A DNA stretch of 64,000 nt from Meridianimaribacter flavus (GTDB lineage: Bacteria; Bacteroidota; Bacteroidia; Flavobacteriales; Flavobacteriaceae), in assembly GCF_004366715.1 (NCBI RefSeq), contig NZ_SOQZ01000001.1, forward strand, positions 372,001 to 436,000. Reading direction: 5' to 3'. Numbering within the stretch: the stretch's first letter is position 1; each line of letters opens with the position of its first letter. The translations under genes and the position numbers were made by a program. Under the pieces are notes generated by a model, which was not told the origin of the DNA, searched no databases, and worked only from the letters and a program-made list of their open reading frames with translations. Shown piece by piece: positions 1-6,967 of this stretch.

Positions 1-278
1 TTAAGTTGAGTTACAAAGCTAGCTGTAGTTCTACCATAAACAGGGTCGTTGTATACACCAAAAGGGTTTACTGGAAGATTGTTTGTTTGTACAGGAGGCA
101 GCTTTTTGTTGTAAGCTATAACATCATACTGGATTTGGCTTGAATTGAAATGTGTAGCATTATCTCCATTTATGATATCTGAATCAATACTTGCAAAATC
201 TTTATCACATGCAATAAATGAGCTTATTAACACTGTTAAAATAGCAATGTATTTCAGGGCAAACTTTATCTTTTTCAT
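1..278 (-). CDS. DUF4270-type lipoprotein, N-terminal part (cut by window start)
   Basis: The minus strand reads from an ATG at 278 to the window edge, 92 codons without a stop. The N-terminus is a lipoprotein signal, MKKIKFALKYIAILTVLISS followed by FIAC, so the acyl-cysteine would be Cys24. After it come DKDFASIDSDIING and a stretch ending NPFGVYNDPVYGRTTASF, which resembles the start of the Bacteroidota DUF4270 family. That family is often found beside the glycogen-synthase-like gene and panCD, as here. No function is known. A TAnnTTTG box lies about 25 bases upstream. The family call rests on a short N-terminal fragment and on gene order. Confidence 0.7.
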   Translation of the reverse strand, partial: MKKIKFALKYIAILTVLISSFIACDKDFASIDSDIINGDNATHFNSSQIQYDVIAYNKKLPPVQTNNLPVNPFGVYNDPVYGRTTASFVTQL

Positions 279-302
279 TTAAAATTTTTGTTTTTTGATT
301 GT

Positions 303-310
303 CAAATGTA
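303..310 (-). promoter_or_regulatory. -7 promoter box for the DUF4270 gene
   Basis: Read on the minus strand the sequence is TACATTTG, a perfect match to the Bacteroidota -7 box TAnnTTTG. It leaves a leader of roughly 20 bases before the ATG at 278. No convincing -33 TTG was identified. Confidence 0.55.
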
Positions 311-379
311 ACATCTTATCTTTTTTGATGCCTTTGGTTTAACAAAACTTTAGAAAGTGCTCAGTGAATTTGTATTAGT

Positions 380-1183
380 CTAAAACTGAGAATTATAAAA
401 CTCAGTATATGGTTCAGCAAACTCCTCTGGTGAAAAATAATCTAACACAGGTTTTTTAGATGCTTTTAAGTAATCTTCAAGCTCATTAGGAATTTCTTGA
501 GACCCTTTAATCAAAGCATCTGAATGATCAATAGCAATTTTCATCAAGTTGTTATAATTAGGTGTGTCAAGTACTTTTACAATCTCTTCGTCAATATTGT
601 CGAACTTAACTTTTCCAATCATGTTTTTATCTAACGTACCATCAAAGCTTTGATTATATATCGAAGTTATTATTTTACTTTCATTAAATAATGGTTCATT
701 TTTATAAAACTCCTTAAGATATAAAGGCAGTAATGATGCCATCCATCCATTAACATGAATAATATCTGGTGACCAATTTAATTTTTTTACTGTTTCGATA
801 ACACCTTTAGCAAAGAAAATAGCGCGTTCGTCATTATCAGGGAAAAGATTACCATCTTCATCTGTTAAGGTTGCTTTTCTTTTAAAATACTCTTCATTAT
901 CAATAAAATAAACCTGAATACGTTCTTTAGGAATCGAAGCAACTTTAATTATCAAAGGCATATCTAAGTCGTTGATAACTAGGTTTATTCCTGAAAGTCT
1001 TATTACTTCGTGTAGTTGATGTCTTCTTTCGTTTATATTTCCATACCTAGGCATAAATATTCGTATTTGACCTCCTTGTTTGTTTACCATTTTTGGAGCC
1101 TCAAAAGACATTGAGGAAATTTCAGTTTCTGGTAAATATGGTACAACTTCAGAAGACACATACAATATTCGCTTATCTTTCAT
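380..1183 (-). CDS. Glycogen/starch synthase-like protein, GT5 N-terminal domain only
   Basis: The 267 residues match the N-terminal Rossmann domain of GT5 glycogen synthases: ILYVSSEVVPYLPETE at the start, then IRIFMPRYGNINERR, a DNDERAIFFAKGVIE segment and PDIIHVNGWMASLLPLYLK. A normal GlgA is about 480 residues with a second, C-terminal glycosyltransferase domain; that half is absent and the frame closes normally. The KxGGL sugar-nucleotide loop near the N-terminus reads ETEISSM instead. Catalysis of alpha-1,4-glucan synthesis is therefore doubtful. It lies between DUF4270 (same strand) and divergent panC. I see GT5 ancestry; a binding or regulatory role is inference. Confidence 0.8.
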   Translation of the reverse strand: MKDKRILYVSSEVVPYLPETEISSMSFEAPKMVNKQGGQIRIFMPRYGNINERRHQLHEVIRLSGINLVINDLDMPLIIKVASIPKERIQVYFIDNEEYFKRKATLTDEDGNLFPDNDERAIFFAKGVIETVKKLNWSPDIIHVNGWMASLLPLYLKEFYKNEPLFNESKIITSIYNQSFDGTLDKNMIGKVKFDNIDEEIVKVLDTPNYNNLMKIAIDHSDALIKGSQEIPNELEDYLKASKKPVLDYFSPEEFAEPYTEFYNSQF

Positions 1184-1221
1184 AAATCAGTTCGTTTTGG
1201 AAATTAAAAATAAAAAACATG

Positions 1222-1229
1222 CAAAATTA
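1222..1229 (-). promoter_or_regulatory. -7 promoter box for the GT5-like gene
   Basis: The minus strand reads TAATTTTG, an exact TAnnTTTG box, 38 bases before the ATG at 1183. It is back to back with the panC box at 1261-1268, so the two genes diverge from one short control region. Confidence 0.6.
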
Positions 1230-1260
1230 CAAAAATTTATGCAGATTGCTAGTAAAATAT

Positions 1261-1268
1261 TAAGTTTG
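1261..1268 (+). promoter_or_regulatory. -7 promoter box for panC
   Basis: TAAGTTTG matches TAnnTTTG and lies 25 bases before the GTG start of panC. No clear TTG at the usual -33 distance was found. Confidence 0.5.
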
Positions 1269-1293
1269 CAAGCTGTTATTTTTTAGTAAACAC

Positions 1294-2142
1294 GTGGAAA
1301 TTTATCATAAAAAGCAAAATTTAAATCAATTCGTTAAAGAATTGAAAGCTCAAAAACTGTCCTTAGGATTAGTGCCTACAATGGGAGCTTTACACGATGG
1401 TCATTTGTCTTTAATCAAAAAAGCGCTTGAAAATAATGACAGGGTTGCTATTTCTATTTTTGTAAATCCAACTCAGTTTGATAACAAGGACGATTTAAAA
1501 AAATACCCAAGAACTTTAGAGTCTGATGTAGAGCTGCTTAAAACAGTATCTAACGATATTGTTGTGTATGCACCAACGGTTGAAGATGTTTATGGTGATA
1601 ATGTAGCGTCAGTTAACTATACTTTTGATGGTCTAGAGCATGCTATGGAAGGTAAATTTAGACATGGTCATTTTGACGGAGTTGGTACTATTGTAAAACG
1701 TCTTTTTGAAATTGTACAACCAGACAATGCTTATTTTGGAGAAAAAGATTTTCAGCAATTAATGATTATCAAAAAGCTTGTTGAAAAGCACAATATTCCA
1801 GTAAATGTTGTAGGCTGTCCTATACATAGAGAAAAGGATGGGTTGGCAATGAGTTCTAGAAATACACGTTTAAAACCAGAATACAGAAACGCTTCTCCTT
1901 TTATTTATAAAACGCTATTAGCTGCTAAAGAAAAGTTTGGCACAAAAAGTGCTAATACAGTGACGGAATGGGTTGAAAAACAGTTTGAAAATCATGAGTT
2001 ATTAAAACTAGAATATTTCACAATTGCTGATACCCAAACACTAAAAACAGTAAAACGAAAGTCAAAAGACAAAACATATAGAGCATTTATAGCTGTATAT
2101 GCAGATGATATAAGACTAATAGATAATATCGCATTAAATTAA
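1294..2142 (+). CDS. panC: Pantothenate synthetase (pantoate-beta-alanine ligase)
   Basis: PanC joins pantoate and beta-alanine using ATP, the last step of vitamin B5 synthesis, in the cytoplasm. At 282 residues it has the usual length. Visible motifs are [15 protein letters not shown] with the HxGH nucleotidyl-transfer signature (His34, His37), FVNPTQF near 56, GEKDFQQL near 150 and AMSSRNTRL near 185. The start is GTG; there is no in-frame ATG upstream and the protein begins at the usual place. panD follows 13 bases later, so the beta-alanine producer and user are adjacent, although panD also has its own -7 box. Confidence 0.97.
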   Translation: MEIYHKKQNLNQFVKELKAQKLSLGLVPTMGALHDGHLSLIKKALENNDRVAISIFVNPTQFDNKDDLKKYPRTLESDVELLKTVSNDIVVYAPTVEDVYGDNVASVNYTFDGLEHAMEGKFRHGHFDGVGTIVKRLFEIVQPDNAYFGEKDFQQLMIIKKLVEKHNIPVNVVGCPIHREKDGLAMSSRNTRLKPEYRNASPFIYKTLLAAKEKFGTKSANTVTEWVEKQFENHELLKLEYFTIADTQTLKTVKRKSKDKTYRAFIAVYADDIRLIDNIALN

Positions 2143-2143
2143 T

Positions 2144-2151
2144 TACCTTTG
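2144..2151 (+). promoter_or_regulatory. -7 promoter box almost touching the panD start
   Basis: TACCTTTG is an exact TAnnTTTG box ending only 4 bases before the panD ATG at 2156. If used, transcription would start at or next to the ATG and give a leaderless mRNA. Confidence 0.5.
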
Positions 2152-2155
2152 CCTC

Positions 2156-2506
2156 ATGCAAATTCAAGTCGTAAAATCTAAAATTCACAGAGTAAAATGT
2201 ACAGGTGCTGAACTTAACTACATTGGTAGTATAACTATCGATGAAGACTTAATGGATGCAGCAAACATAATTCAAGGTGAAAAAGTTCAAATTGTAAATA
2301 ATAACAATGGTGAACGCTTAGAAACCTATTGTATTCCTGGACCTCGAAAAAGTGGCGAAATTACTCTTAATGGTGCTGCAGCAAGAAAAGTATCAGTAGG
2401 AGACACGCTTATTTTAATTACCTATGCATTCATGGATATTGAAACAGCAAAAAGCTTTAAACCTTCACTAGTGTTTCCAGACGAAGCAACCAATTTATTA
2501 AAGTAA
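2156..2506 (+). CDS. panD: Aspartate 1-decarboxylase proenzyme
   Basis: PanD decarboxylates aspartate to beta-alanine for PanC. It is a pyruvoyl enzyme that cleaves itself between a glycine and a serine. The site is visible as YIGSITID, Gly24-Ser25, so the pyruvoyl group would form on Ser25. At 116 residues it has family length, with the conserved [11 protein letters not shown] segment and [16 protein letters not shown]. It follows panC by 13 bases, and the next gene begins 3 bases after its stop, indicating cotranscription. Confidence 0.97.
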   Translation: MQIQVVKSKIHRVKCTGAELNYIGSITIDEDLMDAANIIQGEKVQIVNNNNGERLETYCIPGPRKSGEITLNGAAARKVSVGDTLILITYAFMDIETAKSFKPSLVFPDEATNLLK

Positions 2507-2509
2507 ACT

Positions 2510-3463
2510 TTGACAGCAAAAACTAAAAAATTACTTCGCATAGCAATTCCAATTGCTCTTGCTGTATTTTTTGGTTGGTACACCTTTTCTAAACTACCTG
2601 TAGATACAATCATTCCTTTTGTAAAATCTGCTAATTATTGGTGGATTGCTTTTGGTGTGTTTTTAGGTATCTTAAGTCATTTATCAAGAGCATACAGGTG
2701 GAAGTATTTGCTAGAGCCTTTAGGATATACTACCAAATTACCTAATGGAATTATGGCAGTATTTATCGCTTATTTGGCTAATTATGGTATTCCAAGATCA
2801 GGCGAAGTATTACGAGCAGCAGTACTTACTAATTATGAAAAAGTACCATTTGAAAAAAGCTTTGGAACTATTGTAGCTGAGCGTATGGCAGATTTGGTAG
2901 TTATGCTTGGTATTATCTTGGTGACTTTAATCATAGAATACGATTTTATTTTAAACCTTCTTGAGCAATCATTTCAGCCTAAAAAACTAATACTATTAGG
3001 TCTTACAGGAATTGTAGTTCTATTTTTAGTATTCATTTATATCAAAAAAAGCAGTTCTAAATTTGCTGTAAAAGTAAAGACCTTCTTCAAAGGATTAATG
3101 GAAGGTGTGTTAAGCATTTTTAAAATGAAACATAAATGGGCATTTATTGCTCATACATTGTTCATTTGGGGAATGTATGTTTTAATGTTTTACGTTACTA
3201 CTTTCGCTTTACCAGATTTAGATAAAGTTACAATTGGAGTAGTGTTGGTTGGTTTTATTTCAGCAAGTTTTACCATTGCAGCAACTAATGGAGGGATTTT
3301 TGTGTATCCTGCTGCTGTTATGGCTGCATTTACACTTTTTGGAATTGAAAAAGACCCAAGCTATGCATTTGGGTGGATTATGTGGGCTTCACAAACCATA
3401 ATGGTTATTGTTTTAGGAAGTATATCGTTTCTGTACTTGCCAATCTACAATAGAATAAAATAA
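2510..3463 (+). CDS. Flippase-like membrane protein (lysylphosphatidylglycerol synthase TM-domain family)
   Basis: This 317-residue protein is almost wholly hydrophobic, with about eight predicted membrane segments. It carries the family marks SRAYRWKYLLEPLGY, an AYLANYGIPRSGEVLRA loop and FGTIVAERMADLVVML, as in PF03706 (the membrane part of MprF and related flippase-like proteins). There is no soluble aminoacyl-transferase domain, so it is unlikely to make lysyl-PG. The start is TTG, 3 bases after the panD stop. Lipid or polyprenol-sugar flipping is a family-level guess; the substrate is unknown. Confidence 0.85.
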   Translation: MTAKTKKLLRIAIPIALAVFFGWYTFSKLPVDTIIPFVKSANYWWIAFGVFLGILSHLSRAYRWKYLLEPLGYTTKLPNGIMAVFIAYLANYGIPRSGEVLRAAVLTNYEKVPFEKSFGTIVAERMADLVVMLGIILVTLIIEYDFILNLLEQSFQPKKLILLGLTGIVVLFLVFIYIKKSSSKFAVKVKTFFKGLMEGVLSIFKMKHKWAFIAHTLFIWGMYVLMFYVTTFALPDLDKVTIGVVLVGFISASFTIAATNGGIFVYPAAVMAAFTLFGIEKDPSYAFGWIMWASQTIMVIVLGSISFLYLPIYNRIK

Positions 3464-3501
3464 TTGTTTACCTTGCAGTAACAATTTTTAATAGGCTAAC
3501 C

Positions 3502-4650
3502 ATGAAAAAACTTATCCTGCTAATGCTGTTGTGTTTTTCAGCAAACACAATTTATTCACAAGCGAATTACGAATCTATTTTTTCTGAAAAACTAGGAGAA
3601 GATAGACAGTTAAAAATACTATTACCAAGAGGTTATAGTGATGATGACAATAAAAAATATCCGTTAATCATTGTTATGGATGGGGATTATTTGTTTGAGG
3701 CAGTAGCTGGAAATGTAGATTATTATTCCTATTGGGAAGATATTCCTGAAGCTATTGTTGTAGGTATCAAGCAAGCCGATAAAAGGTTTGACGATTGTAT
3801 GTATTCTGAACAAAATTCGCTTCCAATTGAAACTGGTGCAGCGTTCTTTGAATTTGTAGGTATGGAACTTATTCCGTATTTGAACAAATCGTACAAAACT
3901 GAAAACTTTAGAGTAGCAGTAGGTCATGGAGAAACCGCTAATTTCATTAATTATTATTTACTAAAAGATGTTCCGCTATTTCAAGCTTACATTACTATTA
4001 GTCCAGATTTAGCACCAAATATGAATGAGTATCTAGCTGAAAGATTTGGAAAATTAGAGAACAAGATTTTTTATTATTTAGCAACATCAACCAACGACGT
4101 TGGTTCAATAAAAGAAGGAACCGAAGCTTTAAATAAAAGTTTAACAGGCTTAGACAATAAAAACCTATTATATAATTTTGATACTTTTGAAGGACCTTCT
4201 CATTATGCTTTACCAGCTCATGCAATTCCTAAAGCTTTAGAAAGTATCTTTTTTGTATTTCAACCTATTAGTAAAAAAGAATATACCGAAAGTATCTTAA
4301 AACTAGACTCTTCTCCAGTAGAATACCTTCAGGAAAAATACACCACAATAAAAGACCTTTTTGGAATTGACAAGAAAATTCTTGTAAACGATTTTAGAGC
4401 TATTGAAGCTGCTATTAAAAAGAAAGAGCAGTGGGATTATTTTGAAGAATTAGGTAAAATTGCCAGAAAAGAATATCCTGATACACTTTTAGGACATTAT
4501 TATTTAGCTCAGTTTTATGAACAAACAGGAGAACCTAAAAAAGCAATGAAAACCTATAGGTCTGCTTATATTTTAGAAGAAATAGGAGGCATCACAAAAG
4601 ACTTAATGCTAGAAAAGGCAGATGAGATTAAAGCAGATTTTGGGTACTAA
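3502..4650 (+). CDS. Secreted esterase-D-fold protein with TPR tail, nucleophile serine missing
   Basis: A signal peptide (MKKLILLMLLCFSANTIYSQ) is followed by an alpha/beta-hydrolase domain of the putative-esterase type: LKILLPRGYSDDDNKKYPLI, IVMDGDYLF and IVVGIKQADKR. At the nucleophile elbow, where esterases have GHSxGG, this protein reads VGHGETANF: Gly143 stands where the catalytic serine should be. The final 80 residues look like a TPR pair (GHYYLAQFYEQTGEPKKAM). The protein is probably periplasmic. I infer a non-catalytic binding role or a different mechanism. It sits alone between the flippase-like gene and radA. Confidence 0.8.
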   Translation: MKKLILLMLLCFSANTIYSQANYESIFSEKLGEDRQLKILLPRGYSDDDNKKYPLIIVMDGDYLFEAVAGNVDYYSYWEDIPEAIVVGIKQADKRFDDCMYSEQNSLPIETGAAFFEFVGMELIPYLNKSYKTENFRVAVGHGETANFINYYLLKDVPLFQAYITISPDLAPNMNEYLAERFGKLENKIFYYLATSTNDVGSIKEGTEALNKSLTGLDNKNLLYNFDTFEGPSHYALPAHAIPKALESIFFVFQPISKKEYTESILKLDSSPVEYLQEKYTTIKDLFGIDKKILVNDFRAIEAAIKKKEQWDYFEELGKIARKEYPDTLLGHYYLAQFYEQTGEPKKAMKTYRSAYILEEIGGITKDLMLEKADEIKADFGY

Positions 4651-4666
4651 ACTATAATATAAATTT

Positions 4667-4683
4667 CCTCTCCTTTGGAGAGG
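4667..4683. repeat. Short hairpin repeat before radA
   Basis: CCTCTCC, a TTT loop and GGAGAGG form a perfect 7-bp stem, followed by TTAGGAAAGG. I recognise this kind of sequence as a recurrent intergenic repeat in flavobacterial genomes. It lacks a T run, so it does not look like a simple terminator. It ends 16 bases before the radA ATG. Confidence 0.5.
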
Positions 4684-4699
4684 TTGTTAGGAAAGGTTA

Positions 4700-6061
4700 A
4701 TGGCTAAAGTAAAAACGACATTTTTCTGTCAAAATTGTGGCACACAATATTCAAAATGGCAAGGACAATGTACAGCGTGTAAAGAGTGGAATATCATTGC
4801 TGAAGAACTCATACAAAAACCAGAAAAAAGCGACTGGAAAACTCCCGAAAAAGCATCAACAAAACGCTTGTCCAAACCGTTATTGATTAATGAAATTGAT
4901 ACAGCTCAAGAAGCGCGTTTAAACACTCAAGACCATGAATTTAATCGTGTTTTAGGTGGTGGATTGGTTCCAGGATCGTTAACGCTTTTAGGAGGCGAAC
5001 CTGGAATTGGAAAAAGCACACTGTTGCTTCAAATAGCTTTAAAATTACCATACAAAACACTATATGTTTCAGGTGAAGAAAGCCAAAAGCAAATAAAAAT
5101 GCGTGCCGAACGTATTAACCCAAACAGTAGCAATTGTTATATTTTAACCGAAACCAAAACACAAAACATTTTTAGGCAAATTGAAGAGTTAGAACCAGAT
5201 ATTGTTGTTGTAGATTCTATTCAAACATTGCATAGTGATTATATCGAGTCGTCTTCAGGGAGTATTTCTCAAATTAAAGAATGTACAACAGAACTTATCA
5301 AATTTGCTAAGGAAACTGCAACGCCTGTAATTTTGATTGGTCATATCACAAAAGATGGTAATATAGCTGGTCCAAAAATATTGGAGCATATGGTTGATAC
5401 GGTTTTACAATTTGAAGGAGATCGTAACCATGTGTTTAGAATCCTTAGGGCCAATAAAAACCGATTTGGGTCTACTAACGAACTCGGAATTTACGAAATG
5501 CAAGGTTCTGGTTTGAGAGAAGTTACCAATCCAAGCGAGATATTAATTTCAGAAAAAGATGAAGCCTTAAGTGGTAACGCTATTGCAGCAACCCTAGAAG
5601 GTATGCGACCTTTAATGATTGAAGTACAAGCTTTGGTAAGTACAGCAGTTTATGGAACACCACAACGCAGTGCCACTGGTTTTAATGCAAAACGTTTAAA
5701 TATGCTTTTAGCGGTTTTAGAAAAACGAGCTGGTTTCCGTCTTGGAGCAAAAGATGTCTTTCTAAACATCACAGGTGGTATTACTGTTGATGATCCTGCA
5801 ATAGATTTAGCGGTTGTAGCTGCCATTTTATCATCTAATGAAGACGAGGCTTTGCAAAGCGATTTTTGTTTTGCTGCTGAGGTTGGTTTGTCTGGTGAAA
5901 TACGCCCTGTTCAACGTGTTGAGCAACGTATTCTAGAAGCTGAAAAATTAGGGTTTTCAACTATTTTCGTATCTAAGTACAATAAAATTTCACTCAAGAA
6001 TACAGTTATCAAGATTCAATTGATTTCGAAAATTGAGGATTTGGTTGATTTTATTGTTTAA
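4700..6061 (+). CDS. radA: DNA repair protein RadA
   Basis: RadA is a RecA-like ATPase that promotes branch migration during recombinational repair. All four parts are visible in 453 residues: a C4 zinc finger at the N-terminus (Cys10, Cys13, Cys24, Cys27), Walker A GGEPGIGKSTLL near 96-107, the RadA-specific KNRFG motif near 252, and a C-terminal Lon-like domain without protease function (ITGGITVDDPAIDLAVV onwards). The length is normal. The start is the ATG after the hairpin repeat. It is not in an obvious operon, though the following small gene lies 25 bases downstream. Confidence 0.97.
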   Translation: MAKVKTTFFCQNCGTQYSKWQGQCTACKEWNIIAEELIQKPEKSDWKTPEKASTKRLSKPLLINEIDTAQEARLNTQDHEFNRVLGGGLVPGSLTLLGGEPGIGKSTLLLQIALKLPYKTLYVSGEESQKQIKMRAERINPNSSNCYILTETKTQNIFRQIEELEPDIVVVDSIQTLHSDYIESSSGSISQIKECTTELIKFAKETATPVILIGHITKDGNIAGPKILEHMVDTVLQFEGDRNHVFRILRANKNRFGSTNELGIYEMQGSGLREVTNPSEILISEKDEALSGNAIAATLEGMRPLMIEVQALVSTAVYGTPQRSATGFNAKRLNMLLAVLEKRAGFRLGAKDVFLNITGGITVDDPAIDLAVVAAILSSNEDEALQSDFCFAAEVGLSGEIRPVQRVEQRILEAEKLGFSTIFVSKYNKISLKNTVIKIQLISKIEDLVDFIV

Positions 6062-6086
6062 TAAATTTATAAAGATTTAATGTAAA

Positions 6087-6671
6087 TTGAAATCACTTCT
6101 AACATACTTTTTCATTACTATTCCATTGTTTTTTTATGCTCAAACCCAAGAAGCTACTATTTATTTTAACGATGGGACTTCGCTTTTTGGATATGGTGAG
6201 ATTTATCAGGAGTGGAAGATTAAATTTAGGCTAACTAAAGATAAAAAACCTGATGTTTGGACTGATGTAATGGTTTCTAAAATTATATTTCATGGTTTTG
6301 AAGAAGATGTAGAATATAGATATTTATACAAAAAAGAATTTTCTTTTCGACCATTTTTGTTGGAAGTCTTGACTGAAGGGGAAGTTACTCTTTATGCGGA
6401 TGTGTTTAGTTCAAAGGTTTTTATCCCTTTCTTTTCAGGTAATGTAGCATCACTTAGAACAGTCACGCTACCTGTAGCTACTAAACTTTATGTGAAAAGA
6501 GATTCAGAAGAAAGTATTACCAGTATTAATGGTGCTTTCAAAAGAAAAGTTAAGGCGTATTTCCACAATTGCCCAATATTATTAGAAAAGGTAGATAATA
6601 ATGAGTTTACTCGGATGCGTATTATAGAGCTAGTAAATTATTACAACGATTTTTGTACAAAATTAGACTAA
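6087..6671 (+). CDS. Small secreted protein of unknown function
   Basis: A 194-residue protein with a signal peptide (LLTYFFITIPLFFYAQ) and a mature part rich in beta-strand and aromatic residues (ATIYFNDGTSLFGYGEI, EVTLYADVFSS). I do not recognise the family. The start is TTG; the only nearby ATG (6080) runs straight into TAA. It follows radA by 25 bases on the same strand. The signal peptide, the intact frame and the strand agreement support a real gene. The YFNDGTxLxGYGxI opening resembles that of many secreted Bacteroidota proteins, but this is no functional clue. Confidence 0.7.
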   Translation: MKSLLTYFFITIPLFFYAQTQEATIYFNDGTSLFGYGEIYQEWKIKFRLTKDKKPDVWTDVMVSKIIFHGFEEDVEYRYLYKKEFSFRPFLLEVLTEGEVTLYADVFSSKVFIPFFSGNVASLRTVTLPVATKLYVKRDSEESITSINGAFKRKVKAYFHNCPILLEKVDNNEFTRMRIIELVNYYNDFCTKLD

Positions 6672-6684
6672 TATAAGAGTTTTT

Positions 6685-6699
6685 TGTAGGAATCCTACA
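6685..6699. promoter_or_regulatory. Perfect dyad TGTAGGA-A-TCCTACA in a 296-base gap
   Basis: Seven bases, a one-base centre and the exact complement form a dyad typical of a dimeric regulator site. It lies 14 bases after the upstream stop codon and about 270 bases before the T9SS adhesin. No T run follows, so it is not a standard terminator. The rest of the gap (6700-6967) is AT-rich, with an imperfect stem at about 6727-6766 and the promoter box at 6930; no gene was seen in it. Confidence 0.35.
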
Positions 6700-6929
6700 T
6701 ATGAAAAGTTCAAATTAGGGTTTTAAAATCAAATTCTATCACTTCAAAATAGGATTTTTTGATTAAAATTTGGTGCTGTTGAGCTTTTTAGAGTTAAATA
6801 ATCTTCATTATAACTATCTATTTATCAGTTTTTTTTCAAAGAATTGTACAAAAATGTCAACTTAATATATTTTTTTGTCATTTTCATCATATTTAATGGG
6901 TGGAAAGTGTATTACATCGATTTTTTATA

Positions 6930-6937
6930 TACTTTCG
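6930..6937 (+). promoter_or_regulatory. -7-like box for the T9SS adhesin locus
   Basis: TACTTTCG matches TAnnTTTG except for C at the seventh base, and lies 30 bases before the ATG at 6968. The same variant ending in TTCG occurs ahead of ileS and of the gene starting at 57017. Confidence 0.4.
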
Positions 6938-6967
6938 TCGAGCAAATCTATCAAACCCTAACTAATA

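Noticed and set aside
1080-1286. 68-codon plus-strand frame
   Set aside because: It lies largely antisense to the start of the GT5-like gene and covers the two promoter boxes; the peptide looks random.
4667-4683. Hairpin before radA as a terminator
   Set aside because: No T run follows; it fits a dispersed repeat better.
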